A program made the translations under genes and the position numbers. This document shows positions 37,601 through 48,799 of a DNA stretch of 64,000 nucleotides, piece by piece. This stretch comes from Anthopleura xanthogrammica. Taxonomy: Eukaryota; Cnidaria; Anthozoa; Actiniaria; Actiniidae. The number at the start of each line of letters is the position of its first letter. The stretch's first letter is position 1. Under the pieces are notes generated by a model. The model was not told the origin of the DNA. It made no database searches and saw only the letters and a list, made by a program, of their open reading frames with translations. The DNA lies in contig OZ025215.1 of assembly GCA_964019055.1 (NCBI GenBank), forward strand, positions 2,071,001-2,135,000, given 5' to 3'.

Positions 37601-40600
37601 GTGAGTTGAAATGATACATAAAACAAACTACAATTTTTGTTGTCTTAAATAGTATCAGATATGAAGAGACAGAGAACCGAGTTAGCGGTAATGGAAGGTT
37701 TTGTTTTGGTGACAAGCCTTGGGTCGTGGGTTCGATTCACAGTTGAAGCACATTTATAATTGTTCAATGAGCTGTTTTCTTCTTTGCCAGTAAATATCTA
37801 TTGAGTACTTAGCGCATTCTGAGCGTGTTCTTGCACAAGAACAACGACAGCAACCAGCACAACAAAACAACGACAACGTTCAAGATTGCATCAATCAGTA
37901 GAAATGTTAGTTCATGTGAAGCACCCTACCATCTTCGAATGTTCGTCTGGTCGAATGGCCATTGATAGGTCCATCTCCTTTGTCGTTACGAACAACTACT
38001 GTGATGTTGTACACTGTCCACTTTCTCAGACCACTGAGCGTGTGACTGGCTTGTTGACGTGTTGCATTACTTTCGCGTCTATCACTTCCTGAGATGCAAA
38101 ATACTCTGTATCCAAGGAAAGGGCCATTGATTCCAGATGATGGTGCCTTCGAAAAAGTGAAATGCCAACTCAAATATAAATGAACTTAAACGGACGGGTA
38201 TAATTTTTTCTTACTACAATTGCTCAGCTTACTTAAGTCTACTTTTTTACCAACGATTTGCGGTGACTAGGCAAAATCGATCGGGAACCAAGTTAATGCA
38301 TATAGATAGAACCTTACCTGCCAAGTAACACGCATACTTTGGGATGTTAGAGCATTAGATGGAACAAGATTGTACACAGATAGAACCTTAACTTACCTGC
38401 CAAGTAACACGTATACTTTGGGATGTTAAGGCATTAGATGTAACCAATATTGTATACAGACAGAACCTTAACTTACCTGCCAAGTAACACGTATACTTTG
38501 GGATGTTAAGGCATTAGATGGAACCAAGATTGTACACAGATAGAACCTTAACTTACCTGCCAAGTAACACTTACACTTTGGGATGTTAAGGCATTAGATG
38601 GAACAAGATTGTACACAGATAGAACCTTAACTTACCTGCCAAGTAACACGTATACTTTGGGATGTTAAGGCATTAGATGGAACAAGATTGTACACAGATA
38701 GAACCTTTAACTTACCTGCCAAGTAACACGTATACTTTGGGATGTCAAGGCTTCTGCTTTAATCGAAGTGAGAAAACCCGTGGGAACTGAAATACATAAT
38801 GCACAAATCACATGGTTCAACTAAATTACACTTTCAAATTTGTGATAATTAATTCAATGAAAATGTGCAATTTGTGCTGTTGTGCAGCACTTACTAGTTG
38901 ACTCTGTTGTGAAGTTCTTTGGTTGACTCCATTTACCATCACCTACTAAACTAACAGCTTTGATCGTAATATTGTAACTGGTGTAGATCTCTAGGCCCGT
39001 GATTACGTGACTGAGTGTTGAGGCTGAAACAGTTATTGTCTTGCGATATGTTCCATTTTGGCAAACTAACACACATGACGTCACAGGTTTCTGGAACTCA
39101 TGTAATGGAAGCTTTTGCCATGCTACTTCTACCGCTGTCGAATTAAGATCTTTAAGTGTTGGTTGTGGAAGTTTTGACGGATAGTCTGTTGGAAATAGTA
39201 AAAAAGTACTTAGAATATTAGAGTGCTTGTAATATCCTTACACATTATATTCACAGAATTTGATAATCTCTATTTCTTCTATCGTGTAGTTGAGCGCATC
39301 AATAGGCATTTATTTGTAAACACTCACCAAATATTACTTGGACTCTAACACTTTTTATTCCATCAGCGTCTGCCTTGTTATTTCCATACATTGCTCTACA
39401 AACGAATGGCTTAGAGCACGACAATGAAGATTCGGACCTGAAACAGCTGGACAAAAAAAAAGGTTAGTAGAATAGGTGATGTACAGTTCACTTCTCAATT
39501 CACCTTTTCGGCGCTAGGCTTTCACGTGGTGGATCGTGTTACGGTCACCAAAAAGTTTGGGCATTGTTGTTGAATTGCCACACGATCGTACTGGCTTTTA
39601 TTGGCTTGATTTGTTTCTTCTGTTCTCAAATTTTTATCAAAACTTCTTTAAAAATAAGGTGTTTAGATAGTTTCACTAACATTTTGAGAACAGAATAAAT
39701 AAATCTAGTAGATAAATTGTATAAAAGTTAGTACGATTGTATGTCAATTCAACAACAATGTCCAACAATTTGGTGACCGTAACATGATCCACAACGTGAA
39801 GACCGCGTGAAAGCCTAGCGCCGAAAAAGATGAATCGTAGGTTAAACCATGATCTCGTAATCCGCCGTTACTGATGGTATTGAAAGGGGTAAGGTGCGGA
39901 TAAGAATTCTCTTTCCATAAAAGTCGTTTTGATCTCAGTGTAGAGAAGTCGTGGCGTCTAATATAAAGTGAAAAACGAACCACACACATATATGTTAGTT
40001 GAATCACTGCTATACTTACTGATAGGCATTGAGAACATTAGCATCAGACGTGTAGTTCACTCTCAATGTAGACAGCTTGACTCCATGAGCACCACGCACC
40101 AGACCAGTAGATTGACTAGTGATGTCAGTATTACCAGTGTACCATTTGATGTATTGTATTAATGGTTCTTGTACAATACACACCAGATCTACATAGCTAT
40201 TAGATGCTGCTGTCAGGTTTTGATTGGTCAGACCTGATATCACTGGTCTGGTAGCTGGAAAGACAGACAAAAGAATAGTCAAGATATGACGAGATACAGG
40301 TTACCTGATAGTTGGAGAAAGGAAGAGTGACGTCGTTGCATTTAATAACTATTGATAAAATTCTTACCATAGTCTCATCAGTACAGTTCTATTCTCATAC
40401 ATATAACAGTATTCCATGTCTGTACTTACCATAGTCACATCCATACAGTTCTATTCTCATACATATACCAGTATTCCATGTCTGTACTTACCATAGTCAC
40501 ATCCATACAGTTCTATTCTCATACATATAGCAGTATTCCATGTCTGTACTTACCATAGTCACATCCATATAGTTCTATTCTCGTACATATACCAGTATTC

Positions 40601-43600
40601 CATGCATGTTTGTACTTACCATGGTCACATCCATACAGTTCTATTCTCATACATATAGCAGTATTCCATGTCTGTACTTACCATAGTCACATCCATACAG
40701 ATCTATTCTCATACATATACCAGTATTCCATGTCTGTACTTACCATAGTGACATCCATACAGTTCTATTCTCATACATATACCAGTATTCCATGTATGTA
40801 CTTACCATAGTGACATCCATACAGTTCTATTCTCATACATATACCAGTATTCCATGTATGTACTTACCATAGTCACATCCATACAGTTATATTCTCATAC
40901 ATATAACAGTAATCCATGTCTGTACTTACCATAGTCACATCCATACAGTTCTATTCTCATACATATAGCAGTCTTCCATGTCTGTACTTACCATAGTCAC
41001 ATCCATACAGTTCTATTCTCATACATATAACAGTAATCCATGTCTGTACTTACCATAGTCACATCCATATAGTTCTATTCTCATACATATACCAGTATTC
41101 CATGTCTGTACTTACCATAGTCACATCCATACAGTTCTATTCTCATACATATACCAGTATTTGATGTCTGTGGCGTAACTCGGACATGCCTAGCTGTCAC
41201 TGGATGACTCAGCCATTGTACTCTTACACTCTTTTTGTCGCTGTTGCCTGGGAATATCTGACGAAAACCAAATTATTTAGCTCAGCAATGTGAAATTAAA
41301 CCCAATGGACAACCAATATTGAACAAGTGGGTCCATAAACGTAAAAAAAAAGCAATATATACTTGCCGTCGTGTTTGACAGCTACAGGGAGTTTTGGAAG
41401 AAATATGAGTAAATTTCATTATGATATTTTATGTCAATTTCTACCTTATCAGTGTTGCTCCTAGCTTTGTAGGTGTTCCACAGACTGCCATCCATACTGT
41501 AACTGATAGTGTAGCTGGTGACCCATTTATCCATGGTGTGGTCACCCTGTGTTGCTATACCTGTCACTGTCATCACTTGTTCCAGGTCAATCTGTATGTA
41601 CTCTGTGTTAGATGACGTACTGCTACACCATGAGTCATTGCCATAGAGACGACCATGTGATGTAGTATGGGAGTTGTCAAGGTGAGATGATGATGTCATT
41701 TGGTTGTTTTGAATTATGGTAGGGAATTCTACTCCAGCAGGAAAACTGCATGCTATAATGAACATGTTAGGACAAACTGGGTATTTTGTTGAATAACTAT
41801 TTATATTGTTAGACAATTAGACATACAATACATCTTTTGTTTTGATTAACGAATATATGGCTCGCACTCTTAGAGTTCGTTCAGTTTCAAAACGTGAAAA
41901 TAAATTAGAACGAAATTTGAAGGCTCGTGTCATTCAACGCATTCAGTCTCGGGTTCTCAAAATTTAATGCGTGCCTATATACAAATATAGATCAATACAG
42001 CGCGCGGGCCCGTTCTCCTTTATCCTTTTACTAACCTGAAGATATCCCATACACCTCCACTCTCATGGATGGCCGATTATAAAACGTCACGGGATAAAAC
42101 CGCAAAAACTTGGCCTTGATTGGATGGCGAAGACTGTTTGTTACAACCCCATCTCTATTTGCGTTGGCTGTAAATTTCTAGGAAGAAGGCACATTTCAAG
42201 TGAAAGACTCTTTCTCTCTCTCTCTCTTATTTTGTAAAATGAAAAATGAAAAATATAATTTACAAAAACGCACTCGCACGGAGTTTGGTAGGTTAACTAG
42301 AATGCATATTGAGTCGTCAATCAGTATTACCTCTTTTCTGCAAATTGTTGAGAAATGTGAGATACTAAACACAAACAGTGAATGGAGGTTTCTCATAAAA
42401 AGACTCACTGGTCTTGAATTGTCATTACGTCTAGTACATTATGATCTCGTACTATCTTGTTGCGTATTTACCTTGACATTGTTATTTTCCTTGTAATAAT
42501 CCCAATTCTCGCTATCCAAGGACACTGCCATCTTGTATGAACTTATCCATTCTTTAGCAAGAGCCCCAGCACCTTGTGTAGCTACTGCACACAAAAATAC
42601 AACAGAACCGAGGTCTATCTGAAGCCGCTCCCAAACATAGTTGTTAAGCGGTGCCCAAGCTTTCCTGTCTGCTCTCAGTCTAGCATTACTTGGAATGTAA
42701 TTTCCACCATATGAAGAAGTGGCAGTAAACCTGTGATCTGGGATGATATTAGAGTATGACAAACCAACGAACATGTTTGTACAACCTATCAACAAAAATA
42801 AAAACATGCATCTTTAGACAAAACTGCACATTTGATTTCATGCATTTTTTTTATTTTTATCTTATTTTAATTTTCCTTTGTCATTGAGTTTTATTTCTCT
42901 GTCAACCAAAATGAAAAGAGAGGTTCCATCTATCGCCTAACAAGTCTTTAAAGTTGACAGTGTTCATGTGCATCTGCCCTCTCTGACAATGATTTCCTTA
43001 CTAGTTGCATCATTAAGACTGGCAGACTGTATGTACGTTCGTGCTTGTGAGGGCGCAGGGGGTGCGCACGCCCCCCGAAATAATGTTTTATTTCTTTGAT
43101 TCTAAGGGTTGCACCCTCTGAGCTGACTTTGCGCCCTGCAACCCTCCCTGAACAAAACCCTTGAAACACCCATGTATATGTACCTTCGTACTGTTTTATT
43201 CCATACAGATCTGTTCTCATGCAGTTTGTACTTCCATAATGACTTGTAGGTGCAACACGTATGTACTGACTAACAGTACCATCATACAACAAATTTTTGA
43301 CAGCAGCACTAGGGTCAAAGTTACCAGCGAAGGACTGTTGAAAAAAAAATTATTGAGGAAAAAAAACTTAGATAAAAACAATATAAATTTTAAAACCAAG
43401 TGCTAATGTAAAAAGAAAAGTAAGTAAACTGTTTCATTGTCTACCTTATATTCAAAGATTTTAGTTTATTGGTTCTGAGAGCAATAAAAAAAAATATCTA
43501 AAAAATATTGTTTGATCACCTTGTCTTTATTATTTTCATTGTATGCTGTAAAAGTAGTCCCATCATTTGATGTGAGCATGTTGTAAGACTGTACCCACTG

Positions 43601-46600
43601 ATCTGTCATGTGGTCACCCTGTGTTGCTATACCACAAATGATGTAAGGTGATCCTAATTTAATCTGCAGATATGGAGAGGAGTCACTTGTGGCAGAACAC
43701 CATGATGATCCTGCTGTGTATTTCAGTCTTGCCTTGGATGGTGATGTGGTGCTATTGTAAGATGATGATGACGTCATATCACTGTCTGGGATCTTACCAC
43801 TACCAATACCAACTGGTAAGGATCTGCACAACAAACCTGTAATAACAGCATTAGTACTGACCAACTTATTGAATCTATACCATATCAAATCAGACAAAAA
43901 TTGACAACATTTACCTCTGCGAACACCATAAGCTTCAACACGGAGTACCTTCCAACTGTGATACGTTATGGGTATAAACCTGATGTATCTGACCAGAATT
44001 GGATAATCTAGGACATTCTTGACAACAGTATTACTATCGGTATTGCCGGGAAACAACTAGAAGAAAAATAGCAACACCTTGAACATTTTTTTACCCATTT
44101 TAGACATTATTCCTACCTGTACACTAGGATGGCTAACTCGAAAGCATAAACTTAGGGACCGGTCATTATTTAACGGATGGAGGGGGAGCCACCATTTTTG
44201 TGGGGAGGATCAGCAATTTTAAGCTCTATTAAGGGGAGGCCTAGGGTCGCAATTTTGTGAGGGAGAATTTGGGGGAGGGTAGCGAATTTTTTGTACAAAT
44301 TGTCACTGACAGGAGATGATTAACATGACCTCGCCACGTTAGGAGACTCATTCTATTAGCAGTATATGAGAAGTGTGATTATAAGCTTAACTTATTTGAA
44401 CCGTTTGTTTTAAAGCACTTTGTTCGGACCTTGCAAAATCCTTGTTTTATTAAAGCACTCGTGATAAATATCAGTGTTTAAGAGTATACGTAATTTCTTT
44501 TTCATCTTGTAATTCATAGTTGTATCATATTTGCTTTACTTACTCGTTAATAATATGGGGTACGGCCACGATTGTTTAGACCTCGAAATAGGGATGGCTA
44601 TGCATTTTTGAGCCTTAACTACTGTTTGGGCCACAATTTTCTCACCACTCTTTTGCCAAAAATTACCCCCCCCCCCCCCTCAAACCCCACCCCCGTTAAA
44701 TAATGAACGGTCCCTTAAGCCCAAAAGAATCGAAAACTAAAATTGAAGTTAAAGAAAAAAACCTCGAAGAAAAATAGAATTTATACCTTAACTCTAATGC
44801 TAGTTTTGTAAATATTCCAAATAACACTGTTTACAGAGGTTGATATCTTGTATCCTTCAGTCCATTCAGTGTTGACAAGTACACCGTAGCCTTGGGTAGC
44901 CACGGCACAGATAGCATAAACTTGACCCAAGTCTATCTGTAGGTAGTCGTTATCATCATCATTAGTTTTAGGTGCCCATCCGTATGCGCCATTCAAACGT
45001 GCATCCCTTGGTTCATAGTCATTACCGGTGTACCACGAGCTTGCTGTAAATCTGTTATCAGCTATAATATTGCTGTCTGCTATACCAACAGGACTGTCCT
45101 GACAACCTGTAATGATATGTTTGACATCAAAGATAAATGTCAGCAACATGTTTCATCGCATCTGTCACCACTCCTTTCTCTTTTCTCAAATCAATTTAAC
45201 AACATGGTTCTGGCTACATTAACTTCACAAAGATCAGGAACAAATAAAATATACGATTAAATATATTCTCGAAACCAGTATTAAAATAAATAGTCATATA
45301 GGATTACGTAAGAGATAAATACCGAGAATGGAGGCAATAAGCCATAATAATGCAGACTCGATTTTCAGTTTACGCTCAATTGTTTTTTTTTGGCGATTTT
45401 TTTTTTTTGAGTGTAAAAAATCGAGTCTTCAAAGCAGGCTAGAAGGTCGCAGGCCAGAGGGCTTGATAGGTTTATTACTGACATTCGTGGTACTTATATC
45501 GTCATTAAGTCAGTTTCTTTTGTTCACTGGCGGTCCTTATCCTTCATATTCACCCAACGGCGGCTTACCAGGTTGATATCTGGTTATCAACCCCGTCGTG
45601 ATTAAGAAACTTGCCCAATGATGATATAAGGCGGTTATATACCTCATACCTCGGTGGATATGAGATATATCAGCCCTCGGCTTCGCCTTGGGTTCATATA
45701 TCTCATATCCATCTCGGTAACGGTAGATAACCTTTACATATTCCTAATTGACGTATTCATTGGGATGTATCAGAGATACATCCGGATCCCAATGAATAAC
45801 AAAGAAAACCTTGTTACGTATGCAATAACTAGACTAATAATATACATGAAAAAATTACTCGAATTTGATTGGCTAAGAGCAGTGCAGTTCAAGTGTAACA
45901 CAGTGCAAAAATCTGTAACACAGTGCAAAAAAAAAACGGTCTTGAAACCAAATGTTTTTTGATTCTGCTGTTGATAACATTATTAAGCATCAAGACTATG
46001 CATTTTCCGATCGCGAAGGAAGAAGTTTAAGCGGTGAAAACGGCTAAAAAGTTGGTGTTTTTGTTTGTTTTTGAATACATTTTTTGTCGGTTTCAGTTGA
46101 AGAGCGTCATTGAGCGCGCGCTCAGAGTTTTTCTTGAGATTTTCAATGTCGGACGGTAAAGTTTGTAAGGTTTTTCATGTATATTATTAACAAGTAATCA
46201 TATGGTTTTTTGTTCAATTTGGGATAGTTTGCACTCGTGTCTTTTTCAAAGAGCTCAAATTGCACTCGACCTACGGTCTCGTGCAATTTGAACTCTTTGA
46301 AAAATACACTCGTGCAAATTAATCCCAAATTGAACTCGACACCATATTATTACCTATACAAATATCAGCAACATGCAATAGTGAATTTATTTCCAAAACC
46401 AGTATCTACATAAGAAGCTAGTTCCTCTATCTCTAGATCGACTCAAATAACCGAAATTATACTCGTCCTTTGGATTTGAATTTGAATTTGAATTTCAAAT
46501 TTGAATTAGAAACCTCCGAGCTATATAATATCTATTTTATGTCCTTGGAAAAAAATAATAATTCGATTATTTATAGCCTAGCCAGCCTTTATTTAGGCTC

Positions 46601-47863
46601 GATTACCAGACGTGGTGGTTTCTTTGCACCTGCTATCCTTTGAGTGGGGGGAGGTTAGGTAGAATTAACCCCCTCCAGCCTACATCTGTAATCGATTGTT
46701 CTCGATGCATGTGGCCTATTGTAGTTCCACTAATAATCTAGTTACATAACATTTGATGTAAATGATATTTTATTATGTAATAATGAGTAAGGCTCAGGAT
46801 TTGTGTGTGTCATGCAAATCTTTCTTTACTAATATATTCTATTATTCTTTATTTTAATACCGATTTGTAAAATTTATAATTGATGGCGAAATGTTATTTG
46901 GAAATACGACAACAAAAGAATTGGCATTGCTGGTTGAGTGTTCAATCTCCTTGGGTATATGTTTGGGCATATGTAAATTTTTTCATATTTTGTGGCTTCA
47001 TAATCGGATGAGCACGTGCCCGCTTGGTGATATTTTGCATTTTTTAAGGATTGGTGTGATAGTGAAATCTTGATTTTCTCATAACAGGAGCCAATTGTTC
47101 TATATACTCCCCCCCCCCCCCCCCCCCGCTCTTAAGTCGAAAGCACGCTCCTAAGATATATGAATCTTTATAACAATATTGATTACAATTTTTATCAGGG
47201 GTAAGTTATTTATAAATCTAATCGGAAGTATAACATTTTCATAATTATATAATGAATCATCAAACATCAAACAAAATCATTAAAACATAAGAACACTTAA
47301 TCACACTTAATCAAGCCTTGCACGTGCGATAACAACTGGACATGTCCGTACCCGTTTAAAGTGCACCTCCCCCCTGATACAAGGCTTTCAATATTGATTC
47401 TTCATGAAGTGACTAGTTGAATGGTGAAATATTTCTTCATTTGAGTGTTGCGTCTTTGCGTAATATAGGTTTTTACTTCCAAGATGTTAATGACTGTGAC
47501 GTCATCGCAGGCTTTTGAGTATATATTTTTTTACTTGTAATACTAATCATTGACCATTATGAGACCCCAAACTTGCAGAAAACATTCTATGTGAGCCTGA
47601 TAAAGTTTGTATATGACGTCACGGTCGTTAACATATTGGAAGTATAAACCTTTATAACTTAAAGACGCAACACTCAAATGAAGAAATTTTTCACCATTCA
47701 ACTATTCACTTCAAATAGAATAAATACTGAAAAAAATGTATCAGGGGTCAGGTGCACTCTAATGTACAGTTATAAACCTACCGATCACAGCGTGGACTAA
47801 GAAAGCGAGTATCATAAAAACCAGGTAATTCTTTGGTATCCTGTAAGTACCATGAGTCCCCAT
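34242..47863 (-). CDS. Gene B: discoidin(4)-Ig-FN3(3) type-I receptor with tyrosine-motif tail
   Basis: Complete gene of 20 coding exons, highest coordinate first: 47782-47863, 44787-45106, 43915-44056, 43520-43836, 43184-43334, 42472-42785, 42036-42177, 41445-41752, 41116-41257, 40020-40254, 39328-39437, 38895-39185, 38716-38786, 37930-38146, 37291-37572, 36734-36781, 36299-36403, 36092-36116, 34909-34945, 34242-34685. GT-AG introns, compatible phases, 3783 nt, 1260 residues plus stop. Approximate residues: signal peptide 1-27, discoidin domains 28-181, 182-337, 338-489, 490-639, Ig 640-754, FN3 domains 755-1041, stalk 1042-1057, transmembrane about 1062-1084, tail onward. Exon lengths of the discoidin and Ig parts equal those of gene A. 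It lacks FN3 domains 4-6 and the RPTP-like membrane-proximal domain. Predicted cell-surface receptor; the ligand is unknown. Confidence 0.85.
34909..34945 (-). CDS. Gene B juxtamembrane exon
   Basis: 37 nt, encodes SKPMRAFSHLSYS between acceptor CAAAG and donor GTGAGT. Gene C has the same exon (63749-63785) with RKPTRAFSQVTYS. Confidence 0.75.
35095..35638. mobile_element. CAGTG-terminus MITE with a SINE nested inside
   Basis: Left end CAGTGCGGACACTCGAAC and right end GGTTCGAGTGCTCGCACTG are inverted. The inner left half is interrupted by a SINE (35137-35360). Relative of 17779-18008. It also includes a poly-A run (about 35417-35440). Confidence 0.7.
35137..35360 (-). mobile_element. tRNA-derived SINE
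   Basis: Minus-strand head with A box TAGCTCAGTGGTAGAAC and B box GGTTCGATTCC. The anticodon stem TCCGA/TCGGA still pairs, but position 33 is C where tRNAs need U, and the body continues past the head. Sister of 5313-5560. Confidence 0.75.
35640..36091. other. Intron of gene B with partial palindromes
   Basis: Sequence such as GATTGGCCGAGAGCCC and ATATCGTA-type repeats suggests another decayed hairpin element (about 35690-36010). No gene. Confidence 0.35.
36092..36116 (-). CDS. Gene B 25-nt juxtamembrane exon
   Basis: Encodes KDRKNEENR (first residue shared across the junction), acceptor TTCTAG, donor GTAAAT. Same length and phase as gene A 11042-11066, which supports both calls. Confidence 0.7.
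36299..36403 (-). CDS. Gene B transmembrane exon
   Basis: 105 nt, phase 1 at both ends. LLFTVSISCNAAAF then LVLIVLLIVCI followed by KKRRSKK as a stop-transfer cluster. Confidence 0.85.
36734..36781 (-). CDS. Gene B extracellular stalk exon
   Basis: 48 nt encoding about KSPCIGRKFLDEIACL between FN3-3 and the membrane. It replaces the whole FN3-4 to membrane-proximal segment of gene A, and corresponds in position to the 18-nt microexon there. Confidence 0.65.
36859..36973. repeat. TTGCATG microsatellite
   Basis: About 16 uninterrupted 7-bp units in the intron before the gene B stalk exon. This intron is where gene A carries exons for FN3-4 to the membrane-proximal domain. Confidence 0.9.
37291..37572 (-). 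CDS. Gene B FN3 domain 3
   Basis: Single 282-nt exon. VRLNWSLPSETNGIIRGFKL, LTGLDKRTQYSFKMLAYT, GPLTSAILKTT. Phase 1 at both ends. Confidence 0.8.
37930..38786 (-). CDS. Gene B FN3 domain 2
   Basis: Exons 38716-38786 (IPTGFLTSIKAEALTSQSI, RVTWQ) and 37930-38146 (APSSGINGPFLGYRVFC, SGLRKWTVYNITVVVRND, GPINGHSTRRT). The intron carries five extra copies of the first exon's donor end. Confidence 0.8.
38305..38715 (-). repeat. 79-80-bp tandem array spanning a splice donor (gene B)
   Basis: Five extra copies after the true donor (38711-38715). Each carries LTSQSIRVTWQ codons and GTAAG on the minus strand, then about 45 nt of intron. Gene A has the single-copy state at 16914. Confidence 0.85.
38895..39185 (-). 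CDS. Gene B FN3 domain 1
   Basis: Single 291-nt exon. STAVEVAWQKLP, SCVLVCQNGTY, ITGLEIYTSYNITIKAVS, GDGKWSQPKNFTTEST. Phase 1 at both ends; donor GTAAGT. Confidence 0.8.
39328..40254 (-). CDS. Gene B Ig domain
   Basis: Exons 40020-40254 (ATRPVISGLTNQ, YVDLVCIVQEP, IKWYTGNTDI) and 39328-39437 (SCSKPFVCRAMYGNN). Same phase-2 split as gene A. The intron (39438-40019) has no recognised repeat family apart from an inverted pair around 39500-39830 (AAAGCCTAGCGCCGAAAA and its mirror). Confidence 0.8.
40364..41115 (-). repeat. 62-bp tandem array spanning a splice donor (gene B)
   Basis: About 13 donors spaced 62 bp, one spacing longer near 40600. Same unit as in gene A. The true donor is the rightmost (exon starts 41116). 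Confidence 0.9.
41116..41752 (-). CDS. Gene B discoidin domain 4
   Basis: Exons 41445-41752 (ACSFPAGVEFPTIIQNNQ, YIQIDLEQVMTVTGIATQGD) and 41116-41257 (IFPGNSDKKSVRVQWLSHP, TSNTGICMRIELYGCDY). Both canonical Cys residues are present. Confidence 0.85.
42036..42785 (-). CDS. Gene B discoidin domain 3
   Basis: Exons 42472-42785 (GCTNMFVGLSYSNIIPDHRF, LQIDLGSVVFLCAVATQG) and 42036-42177 (KFTANANRDGVVTNSLRHP, KFLRFYP, MRVEVYGISS). Lacks the terminal Cys. Confidence 0.85.
43184..43836 (-). CDS. Gene B discoidin domain 2
   Basis: Exons 43520-43836 (GLLCRSLPVGIGSGKIPDSD, YLQIKLGSPYIICGIATQGD) and 43184-43334 (SFAGNFDPSAAVKNLLYDG, MRTDLYGIKQYE). Short intron of 185 nt, in contrast to 2.1 kb in gene A. 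Confidence 0.85.
43915..45106 (-). CDS. Gene B discoidin domain 1
   Basis: Exons 44787-45106 (GCQDSPVGIADSNIIADNRF, YLQIDLGQVYAICAVATQG) and 43915-44056 (LFPGNTDSNTVVKNVLDYP, RYIRFIP, RVEAYGVRRG). The 70-bp acceptor unit is present once only; the intron instead holds the element at 44153-44716. Confidence 0.85.
44153..44716. mobile_element. MITE with AGGGACCGGTCATTATTTAACG-like ends
   Basis: About 560 bp. Left GGGACCGGTCATTATTTAAC and right GTTAAATAATGAACGGTCCC are inverted copies with one mismatch. A G-rich left part and a poly-C run (about 44667-44680) inside. No coding capacity. Confidence 0.75.
45350..45430. repeat. Small hairpin
   Basis: GACTCGATTTTCAGTTTACG and its near mirror TAAAAAATCGAGTC enclose T-rich sequence. 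A short inverted-repeat element in intron 1 of gene B. Confidence 0.5.
45570..45765. repeat. Palindromic element
   Basis: CGGTTATATACC and GGTAGATAACC outer arms, with GGATATGAGATATATCAG and its mirror TATATCTCATATCC inside. No coding capacity. Confidence 0.45.
45885..46375. mobile_element. Inverted-repeat element, opposite-orientation copy of 19096-19530
   Basis: Shares the TGTAACACAGTGCAAAAA end, GGTCTTGAAACCAA, GCATCAAGACTATGCATTTT and the terminal palindrome GTAATCATATGG with the element in gene A. Confirms a real family present at least twice. Confidence 0.75.
46376..47357. other. Remainder of intron 1 of gene B
   Basis: Short GAATTT repeats (46475-46500), poly-C at about 47107-47127, otherwise AT-rich sequence. 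No gene or clear element. Confidence 0.4.
47358..47765. mobile_element. Palindromic MITE (full copy of the half at 5164)
   Basis: Left arm from GTGCACCTCCCCCCTGATAC to TTTTTACTTCCAA and right arm from TTGGAAGTATAAACC to AGGGGTCAGGTGCACT are inverted copies of about 120-140 bp. It lies just inside intron 1 of gene B. Confidence 0.75.
47782..47863 (-). CDS. Gene B exon 1: signal peptide
   Basis: 82 nt, phase 1 end. MGTHGTYRIPKNYL then hydrophobic VFMILAFLVHAVI. Five codons shorter than the gene A exon. Donor GTAGGT. Confidence 0.85.
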
Positions 47864-47940
47864 CCTGTTTTCGAAAGCGAAAAAGTTCTAATGACAAGGA
47901 AGCTAATGTTAAGTCTTTTGATCTCATAGCATCGATCATT

Positions 47941-47948
47941 TTGCGTCA
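47941..47948 (-). promoter_or_regulatory. TGACGCAA element upstream of gene B
   Basis: Lies 78 nt upstream of the start codon and is related to TGACGTAA before genes A and Z. Candidate bZIP-type site; inferred. Confidence 0.35.
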
Positions 47949-47979
47949 CTGTGTTTGCATAGGATCTTGGGTAGTATGG

Positions 47980-48190
47980 GTGGCGTCGTCTGTCACCACT
48001 GTTGTTCCATAGGTTCGGGTTACAGGTTCGAGCCCTGCGGACGTGTGTGAATTGAGTTTGTTTGATGTGTTGTTCTTTGCTATGCTACGATGGTTTCTCT
48101 GGGTTCTTCTGTGCCCTCTGTAAAATTAACATGCTAGTAAGCATTGTGTCATAGGATATCGAATGTAGTGGTAGTGTGTGTGTGAGTAAA
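47980..48190. other. Possible decayed SINE
   Basis: A B-box-like GGTTCGAGCCCTGC at about 48026 follows a tRNA-like stretch and leads into a T/G-rich body. Too degenerate to be sure. Confidence 0.3.
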
Positions 48191-48559
48191 AAATGTACCC
48201 AATTAGTGCGAAAATTTTAGAACGAGTATAGAACATAACTTCCACCTTAAAAATATATAAAATCTAAATAACAAAATATGAATCAAAAATATAAATAAAG
48301 ACAATAATACAAGGAACATATATAATAATTATAAGACAAAAATCTAAAAGGTGAGGGACAGCACAACAGAGCGAGGCTCCAAATAAAGTGCACCCGTAAC
48401 TAGTATTTTCCCCCGATAACTTGCTTTCGTAAAAGGTTTTTTTGGTTGAAATTTCGCTTTCCAAATTCCATAATTCTAGTCGTCTAATTTTAGCAACACA
48501 TAGTTAAAATTACAAGCAAAAACCAACACGGGTTCTTTGGTTTTGATTAAATTCAGTTA

Positions 48560-48745
48560 GGGCCACGTAGGCGGTCAGGGTCGAATGTTTAGTGAAATAT
48601 GACCGCTCTCGTGTAGCTAAGTTATATAACAAAAGTTTAGCCCTGACCGATATCTCAAAGTCATGCGTTCTAATCCCGTTCTAGGCCTGTTTTTTTTTCT
48701 TTCAGGCTTTAGCAGTATTAAGGCCGTATTCACTTACTTATTCTC
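48560..48745 (+). mobile_element. SINE-like repeat
   Basis: Shares AATCCCGTTCTAGGCCTG, a T-rich stretch and the tail GCAGTATTAAGGCCGTAT with 49310-49465. The B-box-like GCGTTCTAATCCC suggests tRNA origin. Confidence 0.5.
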
Positions 48746-48799
48746 TATCTATTACTGCTGCTTATAAGTGATTATCTATCTATTCTTATACTCCTATTT

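Noticed and set aside
43948..44056. Second copy of the 70-bp acceptor array in gene B
   Set aside because: Only the single functional acceptor is present; upstream sequence diverges after about 30 nt, so there is no array here.
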